DNA of 64,000 nt, taken from the NCBI RefSeq assembly GCF_003987145.1, contig NZ_PIPL01000003.1, forward strand, positions 186,001 to 250,000. The letters are read 5' to 3'. The stretch comes from Aliidiomarina minuta. Its GTDB lineage: Bacteria > Pseudomonadota > Gammaproteobacteria > Enterobacterales > Alteromonadaceae. A program made the translations under genes and the position numbers. Under the pieces are notes generated by a model. That model was not told the DNA's origin and did no database searches. It worked only from the letters and a program-made list of their open reading frames with translations. The stretch's first letter is position 1; each line of letters begins with the position of its first letter. Positions 60,176-64,000 of the stretch are shown piece after piece.

Positions 60176-62221
60176 ATGTCAGCAGAGAACCCGTTACTTG
60201 AGGATTTTGTACACCCCCCGTTTTCCCGTATCAAACCGGAACATATTCAGCCTGCTGTTGAGCAGGCCATCGCTGAAAGTCGTGAGGTGATTGAGAAGGT
60301 GGCTGCCCAGGCGAACCCGGACTGGGCGTCCCTGGTTGAGCCTTTAGATCAGGCGGACGATAAATTAAGCCGCATCTGGTCGCCCGTATCGCACATGAAT
60401 TCTGTGGTCAGTGAAGATAAGTTGCGTGAAGCTCATGACGCCTGTTTGCCTTTGCTGTCAGAATACAGCACCTGGGTTGGTCAACACCAGGGGCTGTACG
60501 AGGCCTATCAAAAATTGCATAACAGCGACGAATTTGCCCAGCTGAACAAAGCCCAGCAGCGTGTTATTACTGACACCTTGCGTGACTTTGTATTGTCCGG
60601 TGTAGCGTTAGACGCGGATGATAAAAAGCGCTACGGCGAGATCCAAAGCCGCCTGTCGGATTTAAGTTCAACCTTTAGCAATCAGTTGCTGGATGCTTCC
60701 AATAGCTGGTTTAAACAGGTAACTGAAGAGAAGCAATTATCAGGCCTGCCGGAAAGCGCTATCGCAGGCGCGGCTGAGCTGGCTAAAGAAAAAGAGTTAG
60801 AAGGCTGGGTATTTACTCTGGATATCCCTAGCTACCTGCCGGTGATGATGTATGCCGACGATCGCGCTTTGCGTGAAGAAATGTATAAAGCCTTCACTAC
60901 CCGGGCGTCAGATCAGGGCCCGGAAGCCGGTAAGTTTGATAACAGCGAGGTCATGGATGAAACCCTGGCGTTGCGCCATGAATTGGCCAACCTGCTTGGC
61001 TTTGCTAATTTTGCTGAGTTGTCATTAGACACTAAAATGGCAGAGTCACCTAAACAGGTGCTGGATTTCCTGAATGATTTAGCGCAGCGTTCATTGCCGG
61101 CAGCCCGCAGCGAAGTGGAAGAAGTCAAAGCATTTGCAAAGCAAGAGCATGGCGTAGATGACTTAGCAGCCTGGGACATGGGGTATTACAGCGAGAAACT
61201 AAAGCAACAGACCTATTCAATTTCGGATGAAGTCTTACGGCCTTACTTTCCGGAACAACAGGTTGTAGAGGGTCTGTTTGAAGTCGCTAAACGTCTGTTC
61301 TCTGTACGCATTGAAGAAAAACAGGGAGTAGATACCTGGCATCCACAGGTGCGTTATTTTGAGATTTTCGACAGTGAGGGTGAGCATCGGGCCAGTTTTT
61401 ATCTGGATTTGTATGCACGGGCGAAAAAGCAGGGTGGTGCCTGGATGGCCGAATGTGCAGTACGTCGTCGGTTACCTGATGGGCAGCTGCAAAAACCTAT
61501 TGCCTACCTGACTTGCAACTTTAATAAGCCAGTGGGCGATAAGCCAGCGCTTTTCACCCATGACGAAGTCATTACCTTATTCCATGAATTCGGTCACGGC
61601 CTGCACCATATGCTGACTCAGATTGAGGTAGCTGGAGTTTCAGGTATTAACGGTGTGGCCTGGGATGCAGTGGAGCTACCGAGCCAGTTTTTAGAAAACT
61701 GGTGTTGGGAAGAAGAAGCCTTAAGCTTTATTTCTAAGCATTATGAAAGCGGCGAGACCTTACCTCAGGATTTGCTGCAGCGTATGCTGGCCGCGCGTAA
61801 TTTCCAGTCGGCCATGCAAATGGCACGTCAGCTTGAGTTCTCGCTTTTTGATATGCGTCTGCATGCTGAATTCGACCCTGCTGAAGGGGCACAGATTCAA
61901 CGTATTCTGGATCAGGTGCGGGAGCAGGTGTCGGTATTCCCACCACCTTCTTATAACCGTTTTCAGCATGGCTTTGGGCATATTTTTGCTGGGGGTTATG
62001 CAGCTGGGTATTATAGCTACAAGTGGGCTGAAGTTTTGTCTGCAGACGCCTTTTCTCGCTTTGAAGAAGAAGGCATTTTTAATCAGCAGGTTGGGCAGGA
62101 CTTCTTACACGCCATTTTGGAGCGAGGCGGTAGTGATGATGCGATGCAGTTGTTCAAAAAATTTCGTGGTCGCGAACCGGATATATCCGCTTTATTGCGT
62201 CATTCAGGTATAGCGGCCTGA
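60176..62221 (+). CDS. prlC: Oligopeptidase A (M3 family)
   Basis: The 681-residue protein (E. coli: 680) starts at 60176, with AAGAAGG upstream; an in-frame start at 60092 would add a non-homologous extension. It has the M3 zinc motif H-E-F-G-H and the substrate-side Y/H residues near the C-terminus (G-H-I-F-A-G-G-Y-A-A-G-Y-Y-S-Y). It breaks down cytosolic peptides, including signal peptides. It is alone, followed by small membrane proteins on the other strand. Confidence 0.94.
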   Translation: MSAENPLLEDFVHPPFSRIKPEHIQPAVEQAIAESREVIEKVAAQANPDWASLVEPLDQADDKLSRIWSPVSHMNSVVSEDKLREAHDACLPLLSEYSTWVGQHQGLYEAYQKLHNSDEFAQLNKAQQRVITDTLRDFVLSGVALDADDKKRYGEIQSRLSDLSSTFSNQLLDASNSWFKQVTEEKQLSGLPESAIAGAAELAKEKELEGWVFTLDIPSYLPVMMYADDRALREEMYKAFTTRASDQGPEAGKFDNSEVMDETLALRHELANLLGFANFAELSLDTKMAESPKQVLDFLNDLAQRSLPAARSEVEEVKAFAKQEHGVDDLAAWDMGYYSEKLKQQTYSISDEVLRPYFPEQQVVEGLFEVAKRLFSVRIEEKQGVDTWHPQVRYFEIFDSEGEHRASFYLDLYARAKKQGGAWMAECAVRRRLPDGQLQKPIAYLTCNFNKPVGDKPALFTHDEVITLFHEFGHGLHHMLTQIEVAGVSGINGVAWDAVELPSQFLENWCWEEEALSFISKHYESGETLPQDLLQRMLAARNFQSAMQMARQLEFSLFDMRLHAEFDPAEGAQIQRILDQVREQVSVFPPPSYNRFQHGFGHIFAGGYAAGYYSYKWAEVLSADAFSRFEEEGIFNQQVGQDFLHAILERGGSDDAMQLFKKFRGREPDISALLRHSGIAA

Positions 62222-62236
62222 AACTGAAAAATCAGT

Positions 62237-62258
62237 AGCGGCGTCAGATGGCGCCGCT
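62237..62258. terminator. Hairpin at the prlC / DUF2970 junction
   Basis: AGCGGCG (62237-62243) pairs with CGCCGCT (62252-62258) around an 8-base loop and covers the end of the DUF2970 gene. It lies between two convergent genes and may stop both transcripts; no clear T tract. Confidence 0.4.
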
Positions 62259-62462
62259 GACTTTCAGTACAGTACGAACGACAAAGCCCACACTCAGTAA
62301 CATCAGTACGATAAGGACGATGCCCACTATGATATAGGGGGCCGGACTACCGTGAGAAAAATCACGTAAGCGCGCCTTTTCGGTTTGCACACCAAAGAAG
62401 GCGGCTACTACGCTAAAAAATACCTGTAACAGGTTGGGGCGCTTTTTCTCAGGTTCACTCAT
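62244..62462 (-). CDS. DUF2970 family membrane protein
   Basis: The 72-residue protein has the pattern F-F-S-V-V-A-A-F-F-G-V-Q-T-E-K-A-R-L-R-D-F, followed by one strong membrane helix, matching DUF2970. Function unknown. Its ATG overlaps the stop of the upstream gene by ATGA, so translation is coupled. Confidence 0.85.
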   Translation of the reverse strand: MSEPEKKRPNLLQVFFSVVAAFFGVQTEKARLRDFSHGSPAPYIIVGIVLIVLMLLSVGFVVRTVLKVSGAI

Positions 62463-62770
62463 TTGTTGGTATATTGATTATCGGTTTGCTTTGCTGAAAA
62501 CATCAATTCAATCAAATCCAGATAATGGAATTGGAAGGAGCGGCTACTAGCGAGCCAGCGTGGCCAACTTAGGCCATCTCCTTTCTCTCCTGGAGCTAAA
62601 TCCAGCTGCTTACAATCGTAATCTGATGAGGGTGAGGACGTAACCCCATCCAGATGAACGCAAGGTTGATCTGCGGAAGCCATTAAATGAGCAGAGGTTT
62701 GCGTACCGACTACTACTGAGCCGAAGACCAGCACGGTGCCAAGCATCAACATCAGAGGTACATTTTTCAT
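62459..62770 (-). CDS. Small exported protein of unknown function
   Basis: I do not recognise this 103-residue protein. It has an N-terminal hydrophobic helix (L-M-L-M-L-G-T-V-L-V-F-G-S) that looks like a signal anchor or signal peptide, two Cys (C-V-H-L and D-C-K-Q) in the mature part and an acidic and aromatic C-terminus. I chose the ATG at 62770; one at 62782 adds four residues. It is co-translated with the DUF2970 protein. Confidence 0.5.
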   Translation of the reverse strand: MKNVPLMLMLGTVLVFGSVVVGTQTSAHLMASADQPCVHLDGVTSSPSSDYDCKQLDLAPGEKGDGLSWPRWLASSRSFQFHYLDLIELMFSAKQTDNQYTNK

Positions 62771-62901
62771 AGTCGGACCCATTTATAAGGTTGAAAGTTT
62801 TACATTGGTTAATTTAACACCAATGTAAAAACAGATCTACAGGTGAATGAAAGCCCTGCTACTGATAAACTATCGCCACTTTTGTGCAGGACTCTGGATA
62901 T

Positions 62902-63576
62902 ATGACCATGCAGAATAATGATTACTTGATTGCCCCTTCGATTTTATCCGCCGACTTTGCTCGCCTTGGAGAGGAAGTGGATAATGTGCTGGCCGCTGGT
63001 GCTGATGTAGTTCACTTTGATGTGATGGATAATCATTTTGTGCCTAACCTGACCATAGGCCCCATGATTTGTGATGCTTTGCGTAAGCATGGGGTAACTG
63101 CGCCTATAGACGTTCATCTTATGGTTGAGCCGGTAGACCGAATTATTCCTGATTTCGCTAAAGCGGGTGCTTCTATTATTACCTTTCATCCGGAAGCCTC
63201 CACCCATATCGACCGCACTTTGCAGCTAATTAAAGATCAGGGCTGTCAGGCCGGATTGGTTTTTAATCCCGCCACGCCCCTGCATTATCTGGATTATGTG
63301 ATGGATAAAGTGGACGTTATTTTACTCATGTCAGTGAATCCTGGTTTTGGTGGTCAGTCCTTTATTCCTACTACGCTGGATAAATTACGGGAAGTACGTA
63401 AGCGCATTGATGTTAGTGGTCGTTCGATACGCTTAGAAGTTGATGGCGGTGTAAAAGTCGATAACATTCGTGACATTGCAGATGCTGGGGCTGATATGTT
63501 TGTTGCTGGTTCTGCTATTTTTGGTCAGCCCGATTACAAACAAGTCATTCAGGCCATGCGCGAACAACTGAAATAA
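62902..63576 (+). CDS. rpe: Ribulose-phosphate 3-epimerase
   Basis: The 224-residue protein has the (beta/alpha)8 pattern: P-S-I-L-S-A-D, D-V-M-D-N-H-F-V-P-N, D-V-H-L-M and V-D-G-G-V. It interconverts ribulose-5-P and xylulose-5-P in the pentose phosphate path. The ATG at 62902 gives the family length; a GTG at 62884 is less likely. trpS follows after 24 bases; the usual gph between them is absent. Confidence 0.96.
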   Translation: MTMQNNDYLIAPSILSADFARLGEEVDNVLAAGADVVHFDVMDNHFVPNLTIGPMICDALRKHGVTAPIDVHLMVEPVDRIIPDFAKAGASIITFHPEASTHIDRTLQLIKDQGCQAGLVFNPATPLHYLDYVMDKVDVILLMSVNPGFGGQSFIPTTLDKLREVRKRIDVSGRSIRLEVDGGVKVDNIRDIADAGADMFVAGSAIFGQPDYKQVIQAMREQLK

Positions 63577-63600
63577 ATTTATATAAGGTATAAAAACACA

Positions 63601-64000
63601 TGAACAAGCCAGTCGTACTCAGTGGGTGTCAGCCATCCGGTCAGCTTACTATCGGTAATTACATGGGGGCACTGCGCCAGTGGGTGACCATGCAGGACTC
63701 ACATGACTGCAAATTTATGCTGGTCGATCTGCACGCTATTACCGTACGGCAGGACGCTAAAGCATTACGTCAGGCTTCTCTGGACGGTCTTGCTTTGTAT
63801 ATTGCCTGTGGTCTGGATCCAGCCAAAAGTACTATTTTCCTGCAGTCTCATGTGCCCGAGCATACTCAGCTAGCCTGGATTTTAAACTGTTATACGCAGA
63901 TGGGTGAGCTTAATCGCATGACCCAATACAAAGATAAATCAGCGAAAAGTGAAGCCAATATGAATGCGGGGTTATTTACTTATCCTGTGCTTATGGCCGC
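63601..64000 (+). CDS. trpS: Tryptophanyl-tRNA synthetase, 3'-truncated by window edge
   Basis: The first 133 codons are visible. They contain S-G-x-Q-P-S-G-Q-L-T-I-G-N-Y-M-G-A-L, the class I HIGH-type motif of TrpRS, and L-V-D-L-H-A-I-T-V, which confirm the family. The gene runs off the end of the window. TATAAGG precedes the ATG. It charges tRNA-Trp. Confidence 0.95.

Noticed and set aside
1..64000. Search for CRISPR arrays, transposons, prophage genes, tRNA and rRNA
   Set aside because: No regularly spaced repeats, transposase or phage proteins, or RNA gene signatures were seen by eye; a tRNA scan would be needed to be certain.

Overview
This 64 kb window is chromosomal DNA of a gammaproteobacterium. 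The core gene order resembles that of Enterobacterales and Alteromonadales: gmk/rpoZ/spoT, ubiE-ubiJ-ubiB-tatABC-tatD-hemB, gppA-rhlB next to trxA-rho, then ubiD-fre. Several proteins look marine, for example a Pseudomonas-type HemB, a TonB-dependent thiamin receptor, a secreted dipeptidyl peptidase and prlC. An Alteromonadales member, possibly of the Idiomarinaceae, is the best guess; this is inference from protein resemblance and gene order, not from a 16S gene. I saw no rRNA, tRNA, CRISPR array, prophage or insertion sequence.

Layout. 1-7 kb: end of a patatin-like lipase, an ATP-grasp ligase, a periplasmic binding-like protein, fpr, an alpha/beta hydrolase and an M48 peptidase/LemA pair. 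7-12 kb: gmk, rpoZ (with a strong terminator), spoT, ridA and a NhaC-type antiporter. 12-16.4 kb: a GNAT-nitrilase fusion, a small membrane protein and recG. 16.5-23.2 kb: ubiquinone, Tat and haem genes, tightly packed on the + strand. 23.2-30.2 kb: gppA and rhlB on the - strand, then trxA, rho, ubiD and fre on the + strand. 30.2-34.1 kb: a thiamin-salvage operon (TonB receptor, YkoF-like protein, PnuT-like permease, APH-fold kinase) behind a clear TPP riboswitch. 34.1-51 kb: mixed accessory and housekeeping genes (short orphan flagellin, MFS transporter, aminotransferase, trhO, dps, cfa, udk, nupC, an MlaC-like protein, a predicted outer-membrane protein, gorA, tag-like, DsbA-like, sirtuin). 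51-57.7 kb: a five-gene catabolic operon on the - strand. 57.8-64 kb: a DPP-IV-like lipoprotein, prlC, small membrane proteins, rpe and the start of trpS.

The most interesting region is 51.0-57.7 kb. An iron-type alcohol dehydrogenase, a permease, a PAS-AAA+-Fis regulator, a succinate-semialdehyde-type dehydrogenase and an exported cyclase-family hydrolase run in one direction. Upstream lies a consensus sigma-54 promoter (TGGCAC-N5-TTGCT), and further upstream are two near-identical 20-bp palindromes (TTGATGA-N6-TCATCA) whose centres are 32 bp apart. These look like the binding sites of the regulator encoded in the operon. A hydrolase-permease-alcohol dehydrogenase-aldehyde dehydrogenase order suggests use of a 4-hydroxybutyrate-like compound or its lactone; the substrate is inferred.

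The second highlight is the thiamin leader. One strand (30316-30330) can pair either with the core of the TPP aptamer or with the ribosome-binding region of the receptor gene, a ready-made translational switch. Two genes are broken: nupC (one T short in a T tract) and a sirtuin (an apparent 26-nt loss at a 9-nt sequence read in both frames).
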